NCBI GenBank assembly: GCA_026983875.1
Contig: JALSTG010000144.1
Location: forward strand, 1-43,567
Length of the DNA: 43,567 nucleotides
Source of the DNA: Campylobacteraceae bacterium
GTDB lineage: Bacteria > Campylobacterota > Campylobacteria > Campylobacterales > Sulfurovaceae
Direction: 5' to 3'
Shown here: piece by piece, positions 18,474 to 28,827 of the stretch
Numbering within the stretch: position 1 is the stretch's first letter
How the letters are laid out: each line of letters opens with the position of its first letter
Position numbers and translations under genes: made by a program
Notes under the pieces: generated by a model
Databases searched by the model: none
What the model saw: only the letters and a program-made list of their open reading frames with translations
What the model was told of the DNA's origin: nothing

Positions 18474-19394
18474 TTACCGATAGAGTTTCGCTTCGATCCT
18501 GCGGTTCTGACGGTAGGCGGCTTCGCTGTGACCGGAGACGAGGGGTTGCGTATAGCCCCGACCTTCGGTACGGATCCGGTCCGGGGAGACTCCCAGCTCG
18601 ACCAGGCGGGCCTTGACCGCTTCGGCGCGACGCTTGGAGAGGGTGATGTTGTAAGCGTAACTTCCTCGCCGATCGGTATGACCGACGATGGTGGTGGAGA
18701 GACCAGGATTCTGCTTAAGAAGTCGGGCGAAGTCCGCTACACGCGTTTCGAACTGGGGAAGGATTCGGTCGGAATCGAGGGCAAACTGGATACGCAGGTC
18801 CGCAAGGCTCAGAGGGCCGGTGGAATAGAGCGCCACATCGACCCGGTTGTTCCCCAGGCGTCCTGCTGCCGTCGCTTCAGTATAGAGCAACTGACGGTCG
18901 AGGCGATTTTCGGAGAAGATCCGTGAAGCAGGCATACCCGCATCACGTACCACTCGGTAGAGATACCGCAGGCGCTCGTTGACCAGACGAACGGCCTGCG
19001 GCTTTTTCAGGCGCGGATCGCCGCCCAACCCCTGCCAGAGGCCGCTCCATCCGTCCAGATCCATACGATTCTCTTCGTCGACGACGGCGGAACTATGACC
19101 GATGAGGCTGACGTAGCGGATCTTGGAGCGGTTCTGACGGATCAGTTTTTCGAGCTGATCGATCGTCCCCTCAGAGGCATCGACGACTTCGGTACCCTGA
19201 AAGACCACCGGAGCCAGACGCACGACATAACGATGCCAGTGCAGCAATTGTCGTCCGTCTACATGATTGGGAAGTCCGGTCTCGACGGGAGCAGCGACCA
19301 CTCCGCTGCGCTGCATGTAGGTGTCATTATAGAGTCCACCTGCCATACTGATCGACGAAGCTGCCAGCATTGAAAGGAAAAAAGACTTGTTCAT
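18474..19394 (-). CDS. OmpA-family protein with two OmpA-like domains
   Basis: The 306-residue protein has a signal peptide (SFFLSMLAASSISMAGG) and a C-terminal OmpA/peptidoglycan-binding domain (about 185-306) with IVGHTDRRGSYAYNITLSKRRAEAV, RIRTEGRGYTQPL and RQNRRIEAKLY; the Asp and Arg that hold peptidoglycan are present. A second, diverged OmpA-like copy seems to precede it (about 60-183): VSLIGHSSAVVDEENR, a helix LVNERLRYLYRVV, RIFSENRLDRQLL and GRLGNNRVDVALYS. There the key Asp is replaced by Ser (GHSS), so it may not bind the wall. The ATG lies 2 bp behind the TolC-gene stop with GGGAGG inside that gene's end, which indicates translational coupling. It likely anchors or stabilises the secretion or adhesion apparatus at the cell wall. 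Confidence 0.85.
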   Translation of the reverse strand: MNKSFFLSMLAASSISMAGGLYNDTYMQRSGVVAAPVETGLPNHVDGRQLLHWHRYVVRLAPVVFQGTEVVDASEGTIDQLEKLIRQNRSKIRYVSLIGHSSAVVDEENRMDLDGWSGLWQGLGGDPRLKKPQAVRLVNERLRYLYRVVRDAGMPASRIFSENRLDRQLLYTEATAAGRLGNNRVDVALYSTGPLSLADLRIQFALDSDRILPQFETRVADFARLLKQNPGLSTTIVGHTDRRGSYAYNITLSKRRAEAVKARLVELGVSPDRIRTEGRGYTQPLVSGHSEAAYRQNRRIEAKLYR

Positions 19395-19396
19395 GC

Positions 19397-20878
19397 TTAC
19401 TTACCTCCCAGGATTTTCAAAGCACTGACCGGAGGACGGCAACCCGAGGGACGTACGCCTCTCTTCCAGCGTTTGGAATCCTGGCAGAGGTCCTTGTCAG
19501 CGGAGACACCGTCATGATCGGCATCATAGGTTGCCGGTAGCGTATCTTGGGGACTATGACCTCTGTTGTAGAGGCCGACCCGCTTGTAGATCGAACGGAC
19601 ATTGCCGATCACCGAGGCCATCGTCAGTCCCATGGCATCAAGTATCCGATATTTGGAGAGCAACAGACTGTAACGTGCATTAATCAGCTCGTCGTTAGCC
19701 CGTTTGAGATCTTGCTCCGTTGCCAGAAGGTCAAGCAGGGATCGCTCCCCCAGTTTGTACTCTTTCCAGTAGAGACGAAGAGTCTCCCGGCTCTGGTTGC
19801 GATATTTCTTCAGCATAGGAATCTGACTTTTGGCCAGCTCGTAGGTACTCCAGGAGAGGTCCATTCCCTCGATGACCTGGCGCCGAAGATCGTTGGTAAC
19901 CTCCATCTCCTGGGAGATCTTGCTCATCTTATTGACCCGTGCCGCTTCATCGGCTCCGCCGTTGAAGATATTGTATCGGAGCTTGAGCATTGCTTTGATA
20001 CCGTCTTCCCTGTCGGGATAGTTGATATCGGAGCGAATCCCGTCCGTGTAGTTCGCCGTCACTTCCGCATCGATGGTCGGATAGAAGGCACTTTTGCTCT
20101 CCCGATAGAGGGCTTCGGCACCTTTGATGTTGTACTTGCCTACTTTGAGAGAGGGGTTGTACTCCAGAGCGAACATTGCCGCCTTTTCCTGATCGGTGGG
20201 GAGGGGAAGATTGAAGTTGGGTTTCCTCAGACTCTTGACCGAGACGGTACGGCCGGTGATTCTGCGAAAGTTGTACATCGCGTTGGCCAGGCGGTTGCGT
20301 GCGACCAGCATATTGGAGCGGGCCGAGGCAAGCGAAGAGCGTACTTTACTCACCTCGGACATTTTGGTCAGTCCTGCTTTGTAAGCCTTGGTCACCTTGG
20401 CATTGAGCTTTTCGATGTGTCGCACATGAAGCCGGGCATTTTCCAGCAGTTCCTTATCCTGGAGCAACTCGATATAGACCTTGATCGTCTGCAGCGTTAC
20501 GTCGTTGGCCTTTTCCAGATAGCTGTAAGCCGCCGCCAAGGCACGCATCTGCTGATAGTTGACCTGCTCCTGAGTGCTGAAACCCTTAAAGAGGTTTTGT
20601 CGTAAGATCAGTGCCGTTTCAAAAATATCGTAGTTTTTATTGCTCTTGTTGGTGAACTCGCCTTTATAATCTCTTCCGACACCCGCTTCAAGGTCGAGGG
20701 TCGGATAGTAACCGGCCTCGGCACCGCGAAGATCGGCTCGCGTCGCCCGGTAGTTGTGCAGTCGCTCTTTGATGATGGGACTGCTTTGGAGTACCTCGTT
20801 GACGACACCCTTCAGCGTCGTCGCAGAAGCCCCCAGGCTTATCCCGCAGAGTAGTGGTACGATCAGTTGTCTCTTCAT
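19397..20878 (-). CDS. TolC-family outer-membrane channel of a type I system, TSP3-like tail
   Basis: It should form the trimeric outer-membrane pore for adhesin export, as LapE/AggA does for LapA. The start at 20878 (MKRQLIVPLLCGISLGASA) is chosen because AGGGGAAGAG lies just upstream and a signal peptide follows; the protein is then 493 residues. Two outer-membrane efflux repeats with long coiled coils are visible, with NYRATRADLRGAEAGYYPTLDLEAG at the start of the first and NIKGAEALYRESKSAFYPTIDAEV at the second. The last ~45 residues are unusual: DADHDGVSADKDLCQ...GVRPSGC looks like a thrombospondin type 3 calcium-binding repeat, more typical of OmpA-family proteins. The OmpA-like gene follows after 2 bp. 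Confidence 0.9.
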   Translation of the reverse strand: MKRQLIVPLLCGISLGASATTLKGVVNEVLQSSPIIKERLHNYRATRADLRGAEAGYYPTLDLEAGVGRDYKGEFTNKSNKNYDIFETALILRQNLFKGFSTQEQVNYQQMRALAAAYSYLEKANDVTLQTIKVYIELLQDKELLENARLHVRHIEKLNAKVTKAYKAGLTKMSEVSKVRSSLASARSNMLVARNRLANAMYNFRRITGRTVSVKSLRKPNFNLPLPTDQEKAAMFALEYNPSLKVGKYNIKGAEALYRESKSAFYPTIDAEVTANYTDGIRSDINYPDREDGIKAMLKLRYNIFNGGADEAARVNKMSKISQEMEVTNDLRRQVIEGMDLSWSTYELAKSQIPMLKKYRNQSRETLRLYWKEYKLGERSLLDLLATEQDLKRANDELINARYSLLLSKYRILDAMGLTMASVIGNVRSIYKRVGLYNRGHSPQDTLPATYDADHDGVSADKDLCQDSKRWKRGVRPSGCRPPVSALKILGGK

Positions 20879-20907
20879 TCTCTTCCCCTGTTTCACTTTC
20901 ATTTTGG

Positions 20908-20935
20908 TTGGCGATCTCATTGATTGGCGATCTCA
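20908..20935 (+). repeat. Direct repeat TTGGCGATCTCA, 16-bp period
   Basis: Two identical 12-bp copies (20908-20919 and 20924-20935) lie in the leader of the TolC-like gene. On the transcribed strand they read TGAGATCGCCAA. They could be a small duplication or paired binding sites. Confidence 0.6.
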
Positions 20936-20968
20936 AAAAGTTTCGGTCGATACCATCCTCGGTATCAC
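20933..20968 (-). CDS. Candidate 11-codon leader ORF before the TolC gene
   Basis: A GTG at 20968 is preceded by a near-perfect Shine-Dalgarno (AGGGGAGG, 6 nt spacing) and opens an ORF of 11 residues, MIPRMVSTETF, ending in TGA 55 bp before the TolC-gene ATG. The GATACC/GGTATC hairpin (20949-20966) lies inside it, so ribosome passage could open the hairpin. It is in the same frame as the TolC gene but separated by the stop. Translation is inferred from the ribosome-binding site only; a chance G-rich run is the alternative. Confidence 0.3.
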   Translation of the reverse strand: MIPRMVSTETF

Positions 20969-21143
20969 GGTTTACCTCCCCTTTTTGTTAACAATTCGTT
21001 TTCACAAGATCATCCAGCGTAAGAAAAATATCATAGATATACTAATATTTAAATGAAAATTAACCGTTCTTTGTCAGACAGATTAATGTTTCACACTATT
21101 TGCAGAATCCGGACGGCGGTTTTGCTCCCTCTTGGCCGGGAAA

Positions 21144-22469
21144 CTATCGCTCCGTAAAGGTGTACTCTTTGGCCCGGAGGATCGGTTTGAGGATGTAGTC
21201 CAGGACCGTCTTTTTGCCGGTCATGATGTCCACGTTGACCGTCATACCCGGGATAATCTTGAGCGGCTTTTCCTTGGTCCCCAGATAGTTCTTCTTCGTC
21301 TTGATATGGACGATATACCAGGGGCGGTCCTTGTCGTCTTTTGTCGTATCGGCACTGATATGTACCACCTCGCCTTCCAGTGAACCATAGATGGCAAAGT
21401 CATAGGCACTGACCTTGACCACGGCCTTCTCACCGGGATAGATGAAGGCAATGTCGGAAGGCTTGACCTTCACTTCCAGCCAGAGTTTGTCATCAGTGGG
21501 TACGATCTCCACCAGGTCTTCACCCGGCTTGATGACACCGCCGACGGTGTGAATGTAGAGCTTTTGAACGATTCCCTTGATCGGGGAGCGGACAATGGTA
21601 CGGGTCACCTCGTCCTTGAGGGCCAGATAGCTTTGGCGGGCCCGAAGCAACTCACCTTCAACCTGATTGAGCTCCTCTTTAGCTTTGTTGCGAAACTCTG
21701 CACGGGTCTCATCGATCTTATGACTGATCTCCCTGATGGAAGAGGCGATCCCGGGAAGGCTGTTCTGAGCCGAGTGTAGCTCTTCGAGAATCTTGCTCTG
21801 CTCTCGTTGCAGATGCATGAATTCAACCCGGGACTTGACTCCTTGTTTCACCATCGGACGCATGATGGAAACCTCTTTGGCCATGAGCACCGCCGTTCGG
21901 TTGAGATCGGCAATACGCTGGCGGGTCTCCATCTCAGTATGCTCCTTCTGGCTCCGCTGTTCCTGGAGTGCCTCGATACGGGAACGCAGCTCCTTCTGGC
22001 GGCTGTGATAGAGACTGAGTTCATTGTGGTAAAAGCCGTAGTCTTTCCCCGTGCCGCTCAGGTTGACGTCAAAGGATCTTCCCTCTGCCTCCGCAGCCAA
22101 ACGCTCCTTCTTGGCAGCGAGTTCATGAAGCTTGATCTCCGTCGCTTTCATCTGGGAACGGGCCTTTTCATTCTCAATCTTGAGCAAAGGGGTGCCCTTT
22201 TCCACACTGTCACCGACATTGACCATAATCTCCTTGACGATACCTCCCTCAAGATTTTGAATCACTTTATTGTTGCCGCTGGGAACGACTTTTCCTTGAC
22301 CACGCGTGATCTCATCCACTTGAGCGAGAGACGCCCAGATCAGAAAACCAGCTACAGCAATCAGCCAAAAATAGATCGCATAGCGGATCTTGCGAGGGGT
22401 ATGTTCTGCAAGGGCTTCCCCCAAACTGTCCATATATTGATGATCGTGTTCGTTCAGCTTACGCTGCAT
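21144..22469 (-). CDS. HlyD/LapC-type membrane fusion protein
   Basis: The 441-residue adaptor should link the ABC transporter to the TolC channel through the periplasm. It has a short cytoplasmic start, one membrane helix (about 30-48, YAIYFWLIAVAGFLIWAS), a lipoyl-like half motif GGIVKEIMVNVGDSVEKGTPLLKI, long coiled-coil arms (about 90-270), and the HlyD family signature region TIVRSPIKGIVQKLYIHTVGGVIKPGEDLVEIVP followed by a beta-barrel domain ending near the C-terminus. The length and the family traits match type I secretion adaptors. The ATG overlaps the ABC gene by 11 bp and is preceded by AAGGAGG, so the two are co-translated. About 265 bp separate it from the TolC-like gene, which may have its own promoter. 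Confidence 0.93.
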   Translation of the reverse strand: MQRKLNEHDHQYMDSLGEALAEHTPRKIRYAIYFWLIAVAGFLIWASLAQVDEITRGQGKVVPSGNNKVIQNLEGGIVKEIMVNVGDSVEKGTPLLKIENEKARSQMKATEIKLHELAAKKERLAAEAEGRSFDVNLSGTGKDYGFYHNELSLYHSRQKELRSRIEALQEQRSQKEHTEMETRQRIADLNRTAVLMAKEVSIMRPMVKQGVKSRVEFMHLQREQSKILEELHSAQNSLPGIASSIREISHKIDETRAEFRNKAKEELNQVEGELLRARQSYLALKDEVTRTIVRSPIKGIVQKLYIHTVGGVIKPGEDLVEIVPTDDKLWLEVKVKPSDIAFIYPGEKAVVKVSAYDFAIYGSLEGEVVHISADTTKDDKDRPWYIVHIKTKKNYLGTKEKPLKIIPGMTVNVDIMTGKKTVLDYILKPILRAKEYTFTER

Positions 22470-24708
22470 TGCCGCCTCCTTCGCTTAGGCGTTTGAGGAC
22501 CTCATCCCTGGGGCCGTCGAGGTAGACCCGACCTTCATGCATGACGATAACCCTCGGCGTCAGGTGCAGGAGAGCGAACTTCTGGGTGATCATCAAAACC
22601 GTCCGTCCCCTCAGTACCGGTCGCAACGCCTGGAGGATACGGTTCTCACTGATCTGATCCATGGCGTTGGTGGGCTCGTCGAGGAGCATAATAGGTGCGT
22701 CGCTGATGAGAGCCCTTGCCAAACCGATGCTCTGTCTCTGGCCGCCGCTGAGCCCCTGCCCTCTCTCGCCGATAGGCATACTGTAGCCGAGAGGATGTCG
22801 TCGGGCAAATTCGTCGACCCCTGCAACTCTAGCTGCATCCAGGAGCCGCTCGTCGCCGATTCCCGGACGGCGGTTGGCGATGTTGTCCCGCAAGGTACCC
22901 CGGAAGAGACCGATATCCTGCCCTACATAGCCGATAAATTGCCTCAGACGGGCAGGGTCGATTTGGGCGATGTCCACTCCGTCTATGAGGATCTTTCCTT
23001 CGTCGGGATCGTAAAGTTTCAGAATCAATTTTTCGATGGTGCTTTTGCCTGAACCGATCCTTCCGATGAGTCCCACATGTTCGCCGGGCTCAATGACGAA
23101 AGAGACATTCTTGAGTGCGGGAATCTCAGCGCCGGGATAGGTGAAGGTCACATTCTGAAATTCGATCTTGCCCCGGAAACTCTCCCGATGAATGAATTTC
23201 TGTCCCGAGAGGCGTTCGGAAGGCTGATTGACGATCCGATCAATGTTTTCGTAAGCGGTTTTGGCATCGCTGTAGTTGGTGAGCAAGGCTGCCACCTGCC
23301 CCATCGGCGCTACGGTCCGTGATGCCAAAATCGTGATGGCGATCAAGCCCCCCATCGTCAGCTCAAGATCCCGGATCATATAGACTCCGACAATAAGCAG
23401 CAACACGGTATTGAGCTGGACCAGGAAGCCGGTCAATGTCGGGATCGTCGCCGACATCAAACGCGAGCGTAGGCTCTTGCGGGCGATCTCACCGACACTC
23501 TCCTCCCATTGCCACTGGATCTGGCCGGCAATGTTGTGGGCTTTTATCGTCTCGATGTTGTTGAGTGCTTCGATGAGAATGCCGTTTTTCCTTGCGGCAG
23601 CCTCATAGGTGCTTTCGATACTTTTTTGCAGCGGCTTTCGGATAAAAAGCGCATAGGCGAGGATCAGGAGCATGATAGTCAAGGGCACCAGAACGATGAT
23701 CCCGCCGATATACCAGATCACGATGAGAAAAATCACCGCAAAAGGCAGATCGATCACCATCGCCAGCGTCGCATTGGTCAGAAAACCCCGAATCGAATCG
23801 AACTCCTTGAGATTGCTGGCAAAAGATCCTACCGAACGCGGGATCTGACTCATATGCATATCCATGACTCGTTCGAAAATGATCGAAGACATGATGACGT
23901 CGCTTTTTTTTGCGGCAATCTCCAACATGCGACTGCGGAAATACTTCAAGAAAGCATCAAGAAGATAGACGATCAAAACACCTGCGGCGAAGACCATCAT
24001 CGTCTCGACCGCCGTATTGGGAATCACTCGGTCGTAGACATTCCGGGTAAAAAGCGGCGTCGCCAGCACAAAGAGGTTGACCAGTAACGATGCCAGAATC
24101 ACGTCTTTGTAAATCGGCCAGGAGAGTTTGATCGTGTCCCAGAACCAATGTTTGCCCCGATGTTGCCAGGCAAAGGTGGCTTCCTCCTTACCGTCGAGCT
24201 CCTTTTTGAGCATAAAGAGGTAACCCGTATAGTGGGGAGCCAGTTTCTCTACCTCGACCCACTCTTCCAAAGGTGTACTTCCCGGATAGATCACCTTGGC
24301 TTGACGACGATCCTGACTCAGAGCCTCCAAGATGCAGCTCTGTCCTTGCCCAAGCAACAAAACCACCGGTAGATGCAGATCCAGGATCTCTTCCAGACTT
24401 CGCTGAGCCATTGCCGCCCTAAAACCTGCTCGATGAGCGGCCTTCACAAAGAGGGTCTCTGCCTGAGAGTAGCTCAGAAGATCCGGTGACGCCTGATGGG
24501 GCGGATGGGGCAAACCTGCTGTGAGTGTCTCCATTGAGACTTCTTTGCCGTAACGTTTGGCAAAGAGCAGCAGAGTCTCCAGAAGACGCAGAGAAGCGAT
24601 CTGCCGATCCGGCCCCTTTTTTGTCTCGGATTTTCCCTGCTCGGCAGAAAGGGTCCCCGCTCTGCTCTCCAATGCTTTTTCTTCTACTTTTTTCTCTTCT
24701 TCCTTCAC
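22459..24708 (-). CDS. Type I secretion ABC transporter/permease (LapB-like)
   Basis: This 749-residue inner-membrane protein should power adhesin export. After a charged start (EEEKKVEEKALES) comes a C39-peptidase-like domain (about 40-165) in which I see no catalytic Cys at the usual place, as in the substrate-docking domains of HlyB-type exporters. Six membrane helices follow (about 185-450), then the ABC domain with Walker A GRIGSGKST, signature LSGGQRQ and Walker B IMLLDEPTNAMD. The start is GTG with GGAG five bases upstream. The gene is first in the minus-strand adhesion island, and a TATAAT lies upstream of it. Confidence 0.95.
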   Translation of the reverse strand: MKEEEKKVEEKALESRAGTLSAEQGKSETKKGPDRQIASLRLLETLLLFAKRYGKEVSMETLTAGLPHPPHQASPDLLSYSQAETLFVKAAHRAGFRAAMAQRSLEEILDLHLPVVLLLGQGQSCILEALSQDRRQAKVIYPGSTPLEEWVEVEKLAPHYTGYLFMLKKELDGKEEATFAWQHRGKHWFWDTIKLSWPIYKDVILASLLVNLFVLATPLFTRNVYDRVIPNTAVETMMVFAAGVLIVYLLDAFLKYFRSRMLEIAAKKSDVIMSSIIFERVMDMHMSQIPRSVGSFASNLKEFDSIRGFLTNATLAMVIDLPFAVIFLIVIWYIGGIIVLVPLTIMLLILAYALFIRKPLQKSIESTYEAAARKNGILIEALNNIETIKAHNIAGQIQWQWEESVGEIARKSLRSRLMSATIPTLTGFLVQLNTVLLLIVGVYMIRDLELTMGGLIAITILASRTVAPMGQVAALLTNYSDAKTAYENIDRIVNQPSERLSGQKFIHRESFRGKIEFQNVTFTYPGAEIPALKNVSFVIEPGEHVGLIGRIGSGKSTIEKLILKLYDPDEGKILIDGVDIAQIDPARLRQFIGYVGQDIGLFRGTLRDNIANRRPGIGDERLLDAARVAGVDEFARRHPLGYSMPIGERGQGLSGGQRQSIGLARALISDAPIMLLDEPTNAMDQISENRILQALRPVLRGRTVLMITQKFALLHLTPRVIVMHEGRVYLDGPRDEVLKRLSEGGGNAA

Positions 24709-24744
24709 ACTCGCTCCGTGACTTCGTCAAATAGATTCTCTATA

Positions 24745-24750
24745 ATTATA
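24745..24750 (-). promoter_or_regulatory. Candidate -10 element of the type I secretion operon
   Basis: On the minus strand GGATATAATTATAG contains a perfect TATAAT 37 bp before the GTG of the ABC transporter gene. The -35 region is not convincing. The overlapping TATAAT on the plus strand (24741-24746) is less well placed for valS, which has a closer one. Confidence 0.45.
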
Positions 24751-24852
24751 TCCCCTGAAAGTAAAAGTAGATGAATAGTCTGTCGTGATATGGAAAACCA
24801 ACTCTGGTCTCCGGAACTTGACAGCGACATCACTTTCTAACACCCCTTTCGA

Positions 24853-24858
24853 TATAAT
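24853..24858 (+). promoter_or_regulatory. Probable -10 element of valS
   Basis: TATAAT lies 30 bp before the valS ATG. No good -35 hexamer is found at 16-18 bp. The TTGACA at 24818 is 29 bp away and too far to pair with it. Confidence 0.5.
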
Positions 24859-24888
24859 CGCGGCAATTTCTCCAGACAAAGGTGCGCC

Positions 24889-27531
<2,643 letters not shown>

Positions 27532-27551
27532 CTCGGTGAATGGAAAGAGAC

Positions 27552-27557
27552 TATAAT
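27552..27557 (+). promoter_or_regulatory. Probable -10 element of the pagL-like gene
   Basis: TATAAT, followed by the AT-rich TCTTTAAATATTAAT, lies 39 bp before the ATG in the short gap after valS. It suggests that the deacylase gene is not only read through from valS. Confidence 0.5.
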
Positions 27558-27596
27558 ATCTTTAAATATTAATCCTCGAACAAAAGGCAATGTATT

Positions 27597-28154
27597 ATGA
27601 AGAAGGCATCAAAGGTTGCACTGACTTCTCTACTCCTCGCTCCCCTTCTCGCCTTTGGTGGGGGCGATCTTTCCCTCTCCTATGAGCCGCAAGCATCCCC
27701 CTGGATCGATGCCGTCTCATTCAACTACGGTCAGAGCAAGGACAATATCGATATTTATCGCTTGGGATTTCGAAGAGATTTCGACAGTCGATGGTTCGAA
27801 AGCGGCGTGGGCCACCTCTCGGGATATTATGAATTGAGCCTCAATTACTGGAACGGTCGCAGTGACGAAAACTTCGGCGTCGCCCTCTCTCCGGTCTTCG
27901 CCTACTATTTCAATGTCTCAGAAGACTTCCATCCCTATCTGGAGGCGGGAATAGGTGCCAGTCTCTTCAGTCGAACCCGCATGGGCCCCAGAGACCTCTC
28001 AACCAACTTTCTCTTCGAAGATCGTATCGGCATCGGAGTGCGAGCGGGCAGCTGGGATCTTGCCTTACGTTATATGCACTACTCCAACGCCGGCATCAAA
28101 CAGCCCAACGACGGGATCGATATCTTCATCGGTTCGATCAGCTATCGTTTTTAA
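27597..28154 (+). CDS. pagL: PagL-like lipid A 3-O-deacylase
   Basis: PagL-family outer-membrane enzymes remove the 3-O-linked acyl chain of lipid A and so remodel the outer membrane. The 185-residue protein has a signal peptide (KVALTSLLLAPLLAFG), an eight-strand beta-barrel pattern with alternating residues, and ends in SISYRF, a typical outer-membrane C-terminus. The family signature is near 155: RYMHYSNAGIKQPNDGIDIF. The His and Ser of the PagL catalytic triad are both there. At the place of the triad Glu (14 residues after the His) this protein has Asp, a conservative change. It is convergent with the lipoprotein gene, 19 bp apart. Confidence 0.85.
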   Translation: MKKASKVALTSLLLAPLLAFGGGDLSLSYEPQASPWIDAVSFNYGQSKDNIDIYRLGFRRDFDSRWFESGVGHLSGYYELSLNYWNGRSDENFGVALSPVFAYYFNVSEDFHPYLEAGIGASLFSRTRMGPRDLSTNFLFEDRIGIGVRAGSWDLALRYMHYSNAGIKQPNDGIDIFIGSISYRF

Positions 28155-28173
28155 AAGGTGTTCACCGTCCGAT

Positions 28174-28725
28174 TTATTTTGTCAACGAGGGGAAACGGGG
28201 ATCTGTAATTATTTTATGAATGAGCTTTTGGACTGCAAGAGGAAACGATCTTTGCATTTCGCTACAGGCCGATGATGCCAAATAACTTGATTCATAGTCA
28301 TATCTGGACTTAACATTGTAACTTTTTCCGTTACTTGATTTTACCGTCATATCAAAAGCCCAATAGGTATTAGCTGGCAGCGTACTGCTTGAAATATTGT
28401 TCAGATTTGCAGTGATAGTATTCTTTGCCTTGGGATTGTACATATTTGTAATCACGAGCTCTTTTTTAAAAGCATCTTGAATATACGAAGCGAACGTCTT
28501 TCCTTCCGGCGTGCCGACGGGTGAGGAGAGTCTGCACATTACGGCACTCTCTTTCTTTCCGGAATCGGTAAACTCTCCCACGTTAACAGGTCTGGCTTTT
28601 TTGGATAAATTTTTTAGAGCCAACAAATTTTCAGTTGAAACTGAATAATCATTGACCTTATTGGCACAACCGCTAAACATTACGATGCCTAATGACGCTA
28701 TGATACCTGTAACTTTAATACGCAT
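28174..28725 (-). CDS. Hypothetical lipoprotein, AT-rich gene
   Basis: I do not recognise the family. The 183-residue protein has a lipoprotein signal peptide (GIIASLGIVMFSGCAN) with the lipid-carrying Cys at about 20. The mature part contains RPVNVGEFTDSGKKES, which resembles the start of some envelope lipoproteins that assemble at the outer membrane, and a C-terminal amphipathic helix. The base composition is much more AT-rich than that of its neighbours and the codon choice is different, so transfer or relaxed selection is possible. It stands alone between convergent pagL and the lepA operon, with a ~100-bp AT-rich upstream region where its promoter should lie. Confidence 0.7.
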   Translation of the reverse strand: MRIKVTGIIASLGIVMFSGCANKVNDYSVSTENLLALKNLSKKARPVNVGEFTDSGKKESAVMCRLSSPVGTPEGKTFASYIQDAFKKELVITNMYNPKAKNTITANLNNISSSTLPANTYWAFDMTVKSSNGKSYNVKSRYDYESSYLASSACSEMQRSFPLAVQKLIHKIITDPRFPSLTK

Positions 28726-28827
28726 TTATCTGCTCCTTTTTTTGTCATGGAAAACTATACAAGGTTATAGATTTAAAGAGACTTAGCAGTAAAGGAAGCG
28801 TATGTTAGACAGCATTTCTATAGGCGG

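Noticed and set aside
5687-24708. lapD or lapG in the adhesion island
   Set aside because: None of the six genes shows a transglutaminase-like Cys-His-Asp protease or a LapD-type HAMP/GGDEF/EAL architecture.
24818-24823. Perfect TTGACA upstream of valS
   Set aside because: It is 29 bp from the TATAAT box, too far for one promoter, and no other -10 is at the right distance.
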